Position numbers and translations under genes: made by a program. The notes beneath the pieces are model-generated. The model ran no database searches. It was not told where the DNA came from and worked only from the letters and a program-made list of their open reading frames with translations. DNA of 64,000 nucleotides from JBMYZL01 sp965661765 (GTDB lineage Bacteria; Bacteroidota; Bacteroidia; Flavobacteriales_D; Sanyastnellaceae): the NCBI GenBank assembly GCA_965661765.1, contig CBFIFE010000007.1, forward strand, positions 1-64,000, in the 5' to 3' direction. Of this stretch, positions 17,264 through 24,275 are shown in pieces. Every line of letters starts with the position of its first letter. Position 1 is the first letter of the stretch.

Positions 17264-17392
17264 TTACCGTTTGATCGTGCTTTCATACAATTCTATCCAA
17301 ACCTCCGGTGACATTTTTTCTGCCAGCTCCCCCACCAAATCCCACGGAATTCGTTCGGATTGTTTGAACCGAATGCAACTCTTGCCGATTCT
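17264..17392 (-). pseudogene. C-terminal remnant of a DUF1801 family gene
   Basis: The minus-strand frame ending in TAA at 17264-17266 encodes 42 residues before any start: IGKSCIRFKQSERIPWDL is followed by VGELAEKMSPEVWIELYEST and IKR. This matches the conserved C-terminal signature of DUF1801 (YdhG-like) proteins, in which a GKSCIRFKK segment is followed by an I-P-hydrophobic pair, a (V/I)GEL segment and a W-I-x-L-Y-E ending. The frame is closed by TGA at 17393-17395 just upstream, and the N-terminal two-thirds of a DUF1801 protein is absent: the TPM gene stop lies 9 bases further on. I read it as a truncated gene left by a deletion or insertion. Confidence 0.75.
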
Positions 17393-17401
17393 TCACTCGC
17401 C

Positions 17402-18250
17402 TCAGAAACTGCCACCGGCGCCGCCGCCGCCGAAGCTGCCACCACCGAAGCCACCAAAACCGCCACCACCACCGCCGCCAAAACCGCCACCACCGCCAAA
17501 TGGCCCAGACCCACCTCGGAAGTGTCTGTAACTCCCCGAATGCGATCGGCTGCTGGCCAAAGCGAGGAGCACGGCAGCCCACAATGTGGTGTTGTTCATT
17601 CGCGCACTTCGACGGGCTGAAGTGAGCACTGCGAAGGCTGGCAACCCGAACATGAACAGGGCGAAAACCAACAAAATGAGCAAATCCCCACCTGAAGCTG
17701 TGCGTCCCCCCGTCAAGTAATCATCGAAAGCGATTTCTCCAGCTGCGAGCAGCATCAAAGCGCCCACGCCCACCTGCAGCCCATCCATCCAACGACCTTG
17801 GCCGAAAGACGGAATCATGTCATCGACAATCCGCCGAGTGACCAAATCGGGGATGGCCCCCTCGAGGCCTTGGCCCACGGCGATGAAGATTTGGCCCTTT
17901 TCATTTCCAATCCGCGGCTTCAGCGCAATGACCACGCCATTGTCCAAATCCGCCCGACCTACGCCCCATTCATGTCCCGCTTCTGTCGCAAATTCGTAAG
18001 GCTCCAGGCCACAAAAATCTGGATGCGTGACCACGACAATCACGTTGCTGGTTGTATCGGTGAAAGCGAGCAAGCTCCGATTGAGTTCCGCCTCTTGTTG
18101 TGATGTCAGCAGTTGTGCCAAATCCAGGACCAAAACCCGATCCGCTGGCGGTGGCAAGCACCCCACGGGCAACTTTGCAAAACCCATTGTCCCTGTGCCC
18201 AAGAGCACAGCAATCAATGGCAGGGTCCGAATGAATGTGGGCAAGATCAT
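17402..18250 (-). CDS. TPM domain membrane protein with glycine-rich tail
   Basis: 282 residues: signal peptide about 1-25; a TPM domain about 38-185 (RVLVLDLAQLLTSQQEAELNRSL, NVIVVVTHPDFCG, DNGVVIALKPRIGNEKGQIFIAVGQGLEGAIPD); a transmembrane helix about 193-213 (DLLILLVFALFMFGLPAFAVL); and a tail made almost entirely of Gly, Phe and Ser from about 245. This is the usual form of the YgcG-like TPM proteins, whose soluble domain sits outside the membrane and may be involved in membrane-protein or photosystem-type repair in other organisms; the bacterial role is unclear. Overlaps the upstream TPM gene by 4 bases in the lemA operon. Confidence 0.9.
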   Translation of the reverse strand: MILPTFIRTLPLIAVLLGTGTMGFAKLPVGCLPPPADRVLVLDLAQLLTSQQEAELNRSLLAFTDTTSNVIVVVTHPDFCGLEPYEFATEAGHEWGVGRADLDNGVVIALKPRIGNEKGQIFIAVGQGLEGAIPDLVTRRIVDDMIPSFGQGRWMDGLQVGVGALMLLAAGEIAFDDYLTGGRTASGGDLLILLVFALFMFGLPAFAVLTSARRSARMNNTTLWAAVLLALASSRSHSGSYRHFRGGSGPFGGGGGFGGGGGGGFGGFGGGSFGGGGAGGSF

Positions 18251-18690
18251 CGACCAAATGAGATGTCGTCCGAGAGTTCATTGACATCATCGGGTTGTAC
18301 CGGGAAGTGTTCGGCCAATGCCCGGCCAATCTCATCAATGGCTCCGACCAATGCCAGCCCCCATTCCCCATTTTTGAGGTGTGGCAAGGCTTGATCATAG
18401 GAACGTTTCCAAAAATCATCTCCCACCCTGGAGTGAATGCCTGCATCGCCCAGAATGGCAAACTTTCTGTCCTTTGTGGCCAGGCAGATCAAGACACCAT
18501 TGCGCAGCGCCGTCTCGTGCATGTGCAACTCGGCGAACATCGCAGCGGCATGGTCCATGATGTCTTCCTTGCACCGGGATTCGATGTGCACCCGAAGTTC
18601 ACCAGACGTGACCCGCTCAGCGCGCGCAATCGCATCCCGAACATCCTTCAAATCTTCATCGCTCAGGCCGAACTTCATGCCGCGCCTCAT
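18247..18690 (-). CDS. TPM domain protein (short, cytoplasmic type)
   Basis: 147 residues carrying a TPM domain without a signal peptide (DLKDVRDAIARAERVTSGELRVHIESRCK, then NGVLICLATKDRKFAILGDAGIHSRVGDDFW and a helical end). This second, shorter TPM paralogue regularly sits between lemA and the longer membrane TPM gene in Bacteroidota. Four-base overlaps on both sides (18247-18250 and 18687-18690) show a tight three-gene operon. The conserved order suggests the three products act together at the envelope. Confidence 0.9.
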   Translation of the reverse strand: MRRGMKFGLSDEDLKDVRDAIARAERVTSGELRVHIESRCKEDIMDHAAAMFAELHMHETALRNGVLICLATKDRKFAILGDAGIHSRVGDDFWKRSYDQALPHLKNGEWGLALVGAIDEIGRALAEHFPVQPDDVNELSDDISFGR

Positions 18691-19277
18691 CGGCCTCCAA
18701 AATTGACTGCGGGTGCGGCCTCCGCCCCACTTGCCGCTTCAAAATACGCTCGCACTTCGAAACCGAAAACAGAAGCCCAGAACCGGCCTGGGAACTTTCG
18801 AACATCTGCATTGAAAGACTGAACCACTTCGTTGTAGCGACTTCGCGCTGTCGCGATCCTGTTCTCTGTCCCTTCGAGCTGAGCCTGAAGGTCCCTGAAA
18901 TTTTGGTTCGCCTTCAAATCAGGGTATTTCTCCGTGTAGCCCAACAACCCACGAAGGGCACCCCCAAACACCATATTCTGCTGTTCAAATTCGGCAAGAT
19001 CCCCCGTCTCCCCAGCTTGCTTCATCGCACCCAACGCCGCCGCCCTGGCCTGCGTCACGGCCGTCAAAGTCTCTTGTTCAAAATCTGCATAACCCTTGAC
19101 GGTCTCGACGAGGTTCGGGATCAAATCAAACCTTCTCTGGTATTGCGTCTCTACTTCCCCCCACTGTTTGGACACCTGCTCTTCACCCGCAACAAAACGA
19201 TTGTATGCGCCCATGGCATTTCCGATCACCAAAGCAACCACTGCCAAGGGAATCAACCAAACCAACATTTTTTTCAT
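18687..19277 (-). CDS. lemA: LemA family protein
   Basis: 196 residues: one N-terminal transmembrane helix (about 4-24) followed by the antiparallel helical LemA core (SKQWGEVETQYQRRFDLIPN, LVETVKGYADFEQETLTAV, then LEGTENRIATARSRYNEVV and FNADVRKFPGRF). The C terminus ends in the small-residue AAPAVNFGGR motif common in this family. The protein is expected to be anchored in the inner membrane with the helical bundle outside or inside the cell (not settled). First gene of the lemA-TPM-TPM operon. A TAATTTCG box lies 4 bases before the start codon, so the mRNA may be leaderless. Confidence 0.93.
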   Translation of the reverse strand: MKKMLVWLIPLAVVALVIGNAMGAYNRFVAGEEQVSKQWGEVETQYQRRFDLIPNLVETVKGYADFEQETLTAVTQARAAALGAMKQAGETGDLAEFEQQNMVFGGALRGLLGYTEKYPDLKANQNFRDLQAQLEGTENRIATARSRYNEVVQSFNADVRKFPGRFWASVFGFEVRAYFEAASGAEAAPAVNFGGR

Positions 19278-19281
19278 GCTG

Positions 19282-19289
19282 CGAAATTA
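19282..19289 (-). promoter_or_regulatory. -7 box TAATTTCG, 4 bases before the lemA start
   Basis: On the minus strand TAATTTCG-CAGC-ATG. The identical 15-base string occurs before mnmA (56296-56310). It fits TAnnTTTG with one change. No clear -33 TTTG is present at the normal distance. Confidence 0.5.
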
Positions 19290-19300
19290 GCGCGTTCTTG

Positions 19301-19355
19301 TTGGGTGTTGCTTGAATTTTTGAATCTTTGGAGGAAAGCGAGAATCGTTCTCGCT
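19301..19355 (+). promoter_or_regulatory. Promoter and palindromic operator candidate for the DUF975-like gene
   Basis: A TTG at 19301-19303, 19-base spacer, and AATCTTTG at 19323-19330 resemble the Bacteroidota -33/-7 pair. Directly after it, where transcription would begin, lies a perfect 8-3-8 palindrome AGCGAGAA-TCG-TTCTCGCT (19337-19355). It could bind a repressor or fold as a hairpin at the 5' end of the mRNA. The gene start is at 19398. Confidence 0.5.
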
Positions 19356-19397
19356 GACAAGAACCCCGCACAACAACCCCTGAATCCCCGATTGCTC

Positions 19398-20009
19398 ATG
19401 ACCCTCAACACCGATCTCTATCGCCATGGTTACCGCGCGCTTCAAGGTTCGTGGCTCCACGCCATTGCTGTCGTCGTTCTCGTGACAATTCTCCAGAGCA
19501 TCGCCGGCTCCGTCTTTGTGGGCGTCGTTGTCATGGGCGCCTTGACCATCGGGCAATACATCTATTTTCTCGGCGTTTCTCGAACCCAGAGTCATCCGCA
19601 AATTGAAGTGCTGTTCGATGGTTTCCGCTCCGGAGACCGATTCATCCAATCCATCATTGCGCTGCTGCTGGTGGGGATTCTCACCGTTGTGGGGTTCTTC
19701 TGCTTCGTCATCCCCGGCATCATTGCAGGTGTGGGTTTGTCGATGACTTTTTTTGTCATGGCAGATGACCCCAAAATACGCGCCACTGATGCCATGCGGA
19801 AAAGCTGGAGCATGGTGTGGGAGCAAGGAAATTTCTGGAAAGTTCTCGGCTTTCATTTCTTGGCCATTCCGTTGTTTGTGCTTGGGGCCCTCTTGTTGGT
19901 GATTGGCATGCTTTTCGTCATTCCGGTGTACTTCACCGCTTTGGCAGGTTTGTATGACACCCTTCGCGGTGCGGATGCCAGCGGTCTGCCAGAAGGTGAA
20001 TTCTTCTGA
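19398..20009 (+). CDS. DUF975-like multi-pass membrane protein
   Basis: 203 residues from the ATG at 19398; the frame is open further upstream but there overlaps lemA and its promoter region. Hydrophobic segments fall at about 20-38, 45-62, 88-115 and 150-185, giving four to five membrane spans. The opening LYRHGYRALQGSWLHAIAV and the central GFFCFVIPGIIAGVGLSMTFFVMADDP with DAMRKSWSMV match the DUF975 / YciC-like pattern of inner-membrane proteins of unknown function. Divergent from the lemA operon with 120 bases between starts. Confidence 0.75.
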   Translation: MTLNTDLYRHGYRALQGSWLHAIAVVVLVTILQSIAGSVFVGVVVMGALTIGQYIYFLGVSRTQSHPQIEVLFDGFRSGDRFIQSIIALLLVGILTVVGFFCFVIPGIIAGVGLSMTFFVMADDPKIRATDAMRKSWSMVWEQGNFWKVLGFHFLAIPLFVLGALLLVIGMLFVIPVYFTALAGLYDTLRGADASGLPEGEFF

Positions 20010-20070
20010 CTGTGCACTTTTGGCCCTGATCCGATGCAACTTTTGAAGACCAAATCTGGTTGTCCTCTTG

Positions 20071-21351
20071 ATGAACATCTTCCGAATCAGTCTTTTGCTC
20101 GTTGCGTCCACACTGTCAGGCGCTCAACTCGTCGCCCAAGTCAGTGTTTACGGGTTTTACAATGAAAATTTCGACCCCAATGTGCCGCTGGTTTTGGGGC
20201 AATTCGAAGCCGTCACCGGTGAGTGGTTGGAATTGGACACGCTCGATTTTGCCGGTGCTGTTGTGATGGGTTCGAGTGCGTTTGACGCGGGCAGCGAGAG
20301 TTATATGTTCGCTGGCTTGGGGTTTCCCATGGAAGGGGCCGAGAGCGGATTTTGGGATTACAACGTCACCGACAACGTCGTGATGGGCAGCCCCGTTTTC
20401 AACCAAACCATCAATGCCATCCAACATGACATGAACAATGACAGACTTCTGGGGCTGGGGATGTACCCCGCCGATTCTGTTTTTGTCGACTTTGGCAATG
20501 GTGATGGGTACTGGCAATACGAATACGGCTCTCAGCTGCTGGAACTGGACGAAGAAACGGGCACCACTGAAGCATTGGGGAACGTCGAAGGCGTCAATGG
20601 TGTGATTTTGGGTGCCACCGCGTTTGATTCTGACAATGGGGTGTACGCCCTGGTGGGCATGGACAATCAAGGAAACCAAAAGTTCATCCAACTTGACGGG
20701 ACCACCGGTGAGGAGATTTCCTCAGTGAATCTTGACATCCCCGAGGGGTATGGATTCAACGAACTGGAATGCTACCTTGAAGAATCCAAATACATCGGCA
20801 TCAAAAGGCCTTACGGCAACCCCGATGGAAGCGTTGACGCCCCGGTGGAACTTGTTCTGGTTGATCCGCTGAGCGGCAGTTTGGGCACGCTTTTGGAACT
20901 CCCCCAGATCTATGCCATCACCCCCAATGCCAGCGTCTTCGACCAGACCAGCGGCTTGTTCGTCATGCTGTATTACGACGTGGACTTTCAAACCCACGTC
21001 TTGGTGTTGGACCCCACGGCGCCTGAAGTGGTTGCCGATCATGTGATTTCCGGTTCGTTCATCGAACTGCAGATCAACAACCGAGAATTCATGATTGCCG
21101 CATATGGATTGCCTAGCCCGGTCCCAGAAATCGCCGAAACAGCGGAGGATCTGTTGGTTTGGCCCAATCCTGTTGCATCCACCTTGCATTTGCGAGGACA
21201 AGAAGGACCGGTTCAAGTCTACAATGTCGCAGGCAATTTGCTGCTCGATCGTCACGCCGCGTCCAGCTTTTCGGTGAATGCCTGGGAAAATGGGTTGTAC
21301 ATCGTCAAGGATGGCAAAGGCAATGGTGCCACATTCACCGTGCAGCATTGA
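20071..21351 (+). CDS. Secreted protein with T9SS type A sorting domain
   Basis: 426 residues from the ATG at 20071 (a TTG precedes it directly). Signal peptide about 1-20 (SLLLVASTLSGAQLVAQ). The body contains repeated beta-propeller-like strands alternating with acidic turns (YGFYNENFDPNVPLVLGQF, LLGLGMYPADS, GVYALVGMDNQGNQKFIQLDGTTGE), suggesting a propeller or sandwich but no named catalytic domain. The C-terminal 75 residues are a type A sorting domain (VWPNPVASTLHLRG, VYNVAGNLLLDRH, WENGLYIVKDGKG), directing export across the outer membrane by T9SS and surface attachment. Stands alone; function unknown. Confidence 0.85.
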   Translation: MNIFRISLLLVASTLSGAQLVAQVSVYGFYNENFDPNVPLVLGQFEAVTGEWLELDTLDFAGAVVMGSSAFDAGSESYMFAGLGFPMEGAESGFWDYNVTDNVVMGSPVFNQTINAIQHDMNNDRLLGLGMYPADSVFVDFGNGDGYWQYEYGSQLLELDEETGTTEALGNVEGVNGVILGATAFDSDNGVYALVGMDNQGNQKFIQLDGTTGEEISSVNLDIPEGYGFNELECYLEESKYIGIKRPYGNPDGSVDAPVELVLVDPLSGSLGTLLELPQIYAITPNASVFDQTSGLFVMLYYDVDFQTHVLVLDPTAPEVVADHVISGSFIELQINNREFMIAAYGLPSPVPEIAETAEDLLVWPNPVASTLHLRGQEGPVQVYNVAGNLLLDRHAASSFSVNAWENGLYIVKDGKGNGATFTVQH

Positions 21352-21510
21352 GCGGACGGGAGCACCGGCTTTCTGAAAGAGCTTTGCAAGCTTCGTCATC
21401 TCGAGCAGTCCTGACACGAAATTGTGTTGCGCCTGCTGAGAGCCTGATGTCCGCCCAGCAAGGCCGGCGAAGCCGCCCAGCAAGGAACGAGAAAATGTCG
21501 TGAAACAAGA

Positions 21511-21539
21511 AGCCCTGCAAGTCGATGACTCGCAGGGCT
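21511..21539 (-). terminator. Hairpin terminator candidate downstream of tRNA-Asp
   Basis: AGCCCTGC, 13-base loop, GCAGGGCT: 8 perfect pairs, followed on the minus strand by TCTTGTTT. It begins 12 bases beyond the encoded CCA end of the tRNA. On the plus strand it is followed by CTTTGATTT and could also end the T9SS transcript. Confidence 0.7.
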
Positions 21540-21550
21540 CTTTGATTTGT

Positions 21551-21627
21551 TGGCGGTCTGGACGAGACTCGAACTCGCGACCCCATGCGTGACAGGCATG
21601 TATTCTAACCAACTGAACTACCAGACC
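21551..21627 (-). tRNA. tRNA-Asp (GTC), CCA end encoded
   Basis: 77 bases on the minus strand. The acceptor stem pairs GGTCTGG (21621-21627) with CCAGACC (21555-21561), followed by discriminator G and an encoded CCA (21551-21553). The anticodon stem is CATGC/GCATG around loop CTGTCAC, giving anticodon GTC (21591-21593) for aspartate. The T-loop GTTCGAGTC and D-loop AGTTGGTTAGA elements are normal. Confidence 0.97.
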
Positions 21628-21664
21628 GTTTCACAACAGTTGTGCTGCTCCGTTGCAGCGGGGG

Positions 21665-21697
21665 CAAAGATACGGCATTTTGTGTTTTCACCGCAAA
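21665..21697 (-). promoter_or_regulatory. Promoter of tRNA-Asp (TTTG-N21-TATCTTTG)
   Basis: On the minus strand a TTTG (21694-21697) and a perfect TAnnTTTG (TATCTTTG, 21665-21672) are separated by 21 bases, the arrangement of the primary-sigma promoter of Bacteroidota. Transcription would start about 30 bases before the mature tRNA. The leader holds a short palindrome CACAAC-A-GTTGTG (21632-21644). Confidence 0.85.
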
Positions 21698-21722
21698 AAA
21701 AATGCGCCTAAGATTGAAAAAA

Positions 21723-22652
21723 TCAGCCGAGCAAGAGCTCCCGCCATTGCGACTTCGGCTCAGGGGATTGATAACGAGCGATTCGGGTGAGGGCATTGTC
21801 GATTCGATGTTGCAGGGAACGACGCAAAAAGACGTCGCGCTTTCGCGTTCTCGGCAATCGGGTGTCACTTGGTGCGGCAGCCGACCATTTGAATTCAAAG
21901 GCATCTCTGGCCAACATTCGGAAAGACTCCGCGCTGCAAAACGCACGGTACATTCGATCGAACGTATCAAAATTTGATTTGGTCTCCAGTTCGAACCGCA
22001 CATCAGCATTCACCAACACCTTCAATTTGTGAAATCGAGCGCGAAGGGCAAAATCAAATGCCTCCAACCCCGACATGCGCTCATCCCATCCGCGGAAAAC
22101 CTCATGCAACGTCGATGTTCTCGCAACAAAACAATGAAAGTGCACACTGTCAGATGCGCAAATCCCGGCTGGCACACCATCCGAGGGCAAATCAGCATAA
22201 CGATCAAACATTTTCAACCGCGCCAATTCTCCATTTGCCCGATGCGTGGAGCGCAACTGGTAACCTCCGAAGAGAACCCGGTTTTGGCGCAGCAACAACG
22301 GTGATGCAAAATCGGCGTTGTTCTCGTGCAGGGATTGAAGCAAACAATCAATGCCACTTTGGGTCACCTTGATGTTGGGGTCCAAATACAGGATGTAGTC
22401 TTGGGTCAGGCGGGCACTCGCAAGATTGCGCATCTCTACTGGAGTGAGAAGTTCATTGGAATCCAAATCCAGCAACTCCACCTTCCCGAGCGACTGCATT
22501 TCCAACAATCGGTTCTTCACCTCTTGAGATGCTCCGCAAGCGAACGCAAAAATCTTGGTGTTCAACTCGTTGTGAAGGTGTTCGCACGCAAGAGGCAATG
22601 CGGCGAATCCATCATGAGGAACAATTACTGGAGCAAGAGAGGAAGAAATCAT
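21723..22652 (-). CDS. Glycosyltransferase-like protein (GT-A fold)
   Basis: 309 residues. The N terminus (PVIVPHDGFAALPLACEHL, FAFACGASQEVKNRLLE) and the ARLTQDYILYLDPNIKVTQSGID segment, with a D-x-N/D-type turn, resemble the start and metal-binding region of family 2 glycosyltransferases that handle polysaccharide or O-antigen synthesis; DERMSGLEAFDFALRARFHKLKV fits the acceptor-side helix with an ED-like pair. The similarity is weak, and the catalytic motif is not canonical, so a related nucleotide-sugar-binding protein without activity is possible. The gene follows DUF58 on the same strand after 97 bases. Confidence 0.55.
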   Translation of the reverse strand: MISSSLAPVIVPHDGFAALPLACEHLHNELNTKIFAFACGASQEVKNRLLEMQSLGKVELLDLDSNELLTPVEMRNLASARLTQDYILYLDPNIKVTQSGIDCLLQSLHENNADFASPLLLRQNRVLFGGYQLRSTHRANGELARLKMFDRYADLPSDGVPAGICASDSVHFHCFVARTSTLHEVFRGWDERMSGLEAFDFALRARFHKLKVLVNADVRFELETKSNFDTFDRMYRAFCSAESFRMLARDAFEFKWSAAAPSDTRLPRTRKRDVFLRRSLQHRIDNALTRIARYQSPEPKSQWRELLLG

Positions 22653-22749
22653 GTCAGGCCTTACGACACCACTGACCCGAAAGTTACCAAAACACGATGA
22701 AAGAATGGATTTTTTCGCTCAAAATACCGAGAACGCCGCCAAAACGAAA

Positions 22750-23688
22750 TCAACGCATCATCTTTTGGCGCTTCATCAAATACGTACTCAACACCTGTTC
22801 AACCCCCAACCCCATGTCCACTTCCACCCAGTCGATGCGATTCTGCATGCATTGTTCGCGAAGACTTCTTTGCATCTCGCTCATTTTGTTGGCATAAGAT
22901 TCCCGAACCTCTTCCGGGTGCAACCGAACTTCTTTGCCCGTTTCCAAGTCCCGAAACACTGTGGGTCGATTCTCAAAAGCAAACGCTGCCTCTGTTTTCT
23001 GTTCAAGCACATGAAACACCACCACCTCGTGCTTGTTGTGTCGCATGTGCTGCAACGCTTCCACCCACTTGTCCACCTCATCCGCACCATCGAACATGTC
23101 GCTGAACAACAAAATCAGGGATCGTCGCGGCGTCGCTTCAGCGATTGTATGCAAGGAAGCGGGGCCAGCTGTGCCCACGGGTGGAGCATCATTTGAGCGA
23201 TCCAACAGTTCCTCCAGCATGTGAATCAAGGTCCGGTGGTGGGCCATCGAGGACCTGGCAGGGGTGTGCGCATCGAGGTCCTCGCCAAACAAGCTCAACC
23301 CCACGGCATCCCTTTGCCGCCGGAACAGATCCATGAGCGATGCGGCGGCATAGACAGCGAACTTGATTTTGTTCATCGCCGGCCCATTCGGATCCACTCC
23401 GCCCGGATACCACATGGAACTCGAAACATCCAGCACCAACTGGGCCCGAAGGTTGGTCTCTTCTTCAAATCGCTTGACAAACAGTTTTTCCGTCCGAGCG
23501 AACAACTTCCAATCCAAATGCTTTGTCGACTCCCCCGGATTGTAGGCTCGATGTTCTGCAAACTCCACGCTGAAGCCATGAAAGGGACTCTTGTGCAGCC
23601 CCGTAATGAATCCCTCAACTGTCGAACGAGCGAGCAATTCCAGCCGACTCAATCGGGCAATTTCATTTGTTTGAAGGGGTACAGGCAT
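22750..23688 (-). CDS. DUF58 domain protein (von Willebrand A-like)
   Basis: 312 residues of the DUF58 family: ARSTVEGFITGLHKSPFHGFSVEFAEHRAYNPGES followed by LDWKLFARTEKLFVKRFEEETN (the conserved core of DUF58) and a vWA-type metal site (VLDVSSSMWYP, DxSxS). The C-terminal half (LLFSDMFDGADEV, MRHNKHEVVVFHVLE) completes the Rossmann-like vWA fold. These proteins act with MoxR-type AAA ATPases as chaperone-like factors; no moxR gene lies in this window, which is atypical. A TAACTTCA box 4 bases before the start is near the leaderless pattern seen elsewhere. Confidence 0.92.
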   Translation of the reverse strand: MPVPLQTNEIARLSRLELLARSTVEGFITGLHKSPFHGFSVEFAEHRAYNPGESTKHLDWKLFARTEKLFVKRFEEETNLRAQLVLDVSSSMWYPGGVDPNGPAMNKIKFAVYAAASLMDLFRRQRDAVGLSLFGEDLDAHTPARSSMAHHRTLIHMLEELLDRSNDAPPVGTAGPASLHTIAEATPRRSLILLFSDMFDGADEVDKWVEALQHMRHNKHEVVVFHVLEQKTEAAFAFENRPTVFRDLETGKEVRLHPEEVRESYANKMSEMQRSLREQCMQNRIDWVEVDMGLGVEQVLSTYLMKRQKMMR

Positions 23689-23733
23689 CTTGTGAAGTTA
23701 CAATTTCAACGGAGGTCAGACCGGTTGCGCGTC

Positions 23734-23773
23734 AAAAAAAATCCCCAAGGCTCACCAGAGTCTCAGGGAATTT
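23734..23773 (-). terminator. Rho-independent terminator of trxA
   Basis: On the minus strand an AAATTCCC...GGGGATTT hairpin, with an inner TGAG/CTTG and CTC/GAG continuation around a TGGT loop, runs straight into eight Ts (A-run at 23734-23741). It lies about 60 bases past the trxA stop. Confidence 0.8.
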
Positions 23774-23834
23774 CTTGCGTTGTGAATCGCAGTGAAGCAA
23801 GGACATGCACATGTCCTGCATGGGTTTTCCTCAA

Positions 23835-24152
23835 TTACAAGAGGGCGTCCAATTTTTCAACCAAAATGTTTTTCGGAACAGCGCCGACGCTCTTGTCCAC
23901 CAACTCACCATTTTTCAAGAAGATGATGGTGGGGATGTTGCGAATGCCGTATTTCATGCTGATCTCGCTGTGGTGGTCCACATTGACCTTTCCGATGACG
24001 GCTTTGCCGTCATACTCTTTCGACAATTCTTCGACAATGGGACCGACCATGCGGCAGGGACCGCACCATTCGGCCCAGAAATCAACGACCACAGGTTGAT
24101 CGCTGTTCAAGGCCAACTGTTCAAAGTTCTCGCTGGTGAATTCTACAGCCAT
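23835..24152 (-). CDS. trxA: Thioredoxin
   Basis: 105 residues, the normal length. The active site WCGPC is at 29-33 within VDFWAEWCGPCRMVGP, the buried aspartate precedes it (VVVDFWA), and the cis-proline loop is NIPT at about 74-77. It reduces protein disulfides in the cytoplasm using thioredoxin reductase (not in the window) and could supply electrons to the glutathione-peroxidase-type enzyme encoded at 8191-8748, although that one appears exported. Transcribed alone: a TAACTTCG box at 24195-24202 upstream and a strong terminator downstream. Confidence 0.98.
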   Translation of the reverse strand: MAVEFTSENFEQLALNSDQPVVVDFWAEWCGPCRMVGPIVEELSKEYDGKAVIGKVNVDHHSEISMKYGIRNIPTIIFLKNGELVDKSVGAVPKNILVEKLDALL

Positions 24153-24194
24153 GATAAAATCTTAAAGACGTTCGAGTAAAGGCAATCCAAAAAG

Positions 24195-24202
24195 CGAAGT
24201 TA
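24195..24202 (-). promoter_or_regulatory. -7 promoter box of trxA (TAACTTCG)
   Basis: TAACTTCG on the minus strand fits TAnnTTTG with one change, 42 bases before the trxA start codon, which would give a normal short leader. A -33 TTTG at the usual distance is not obvious. Confidence 0.4.
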
Positions 24203-24275
24203 GGGCTGTTTGAAGAATTGAAGGCTCCCTCCCCCGCCCCGAATCGCGGAACTTTTCCACGATTTGTGAAAGATT

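Noticed and set aside
17025..17531. Plus-strand frame with a long proline-rich stretch
   Set aside because: It is the complement of the glycine-rich tail of the TPM protein and has no other coding features.
21470..21486. Two near-identical GCCCAGCAAGG strings 23 bases apart beyond the T9SS gene, considered as attachment sites
   Set aside because: Too short and too close, no integrase nearby, and the tRNA 3' end is not duplicated.
21335..21599. Small minus-strand frames covering the tRNA-Asp 3' half and downstream sequence
   Set aside because: They translate the tRNA and its terminator; the tRNA structure is complete and explains the sequence.
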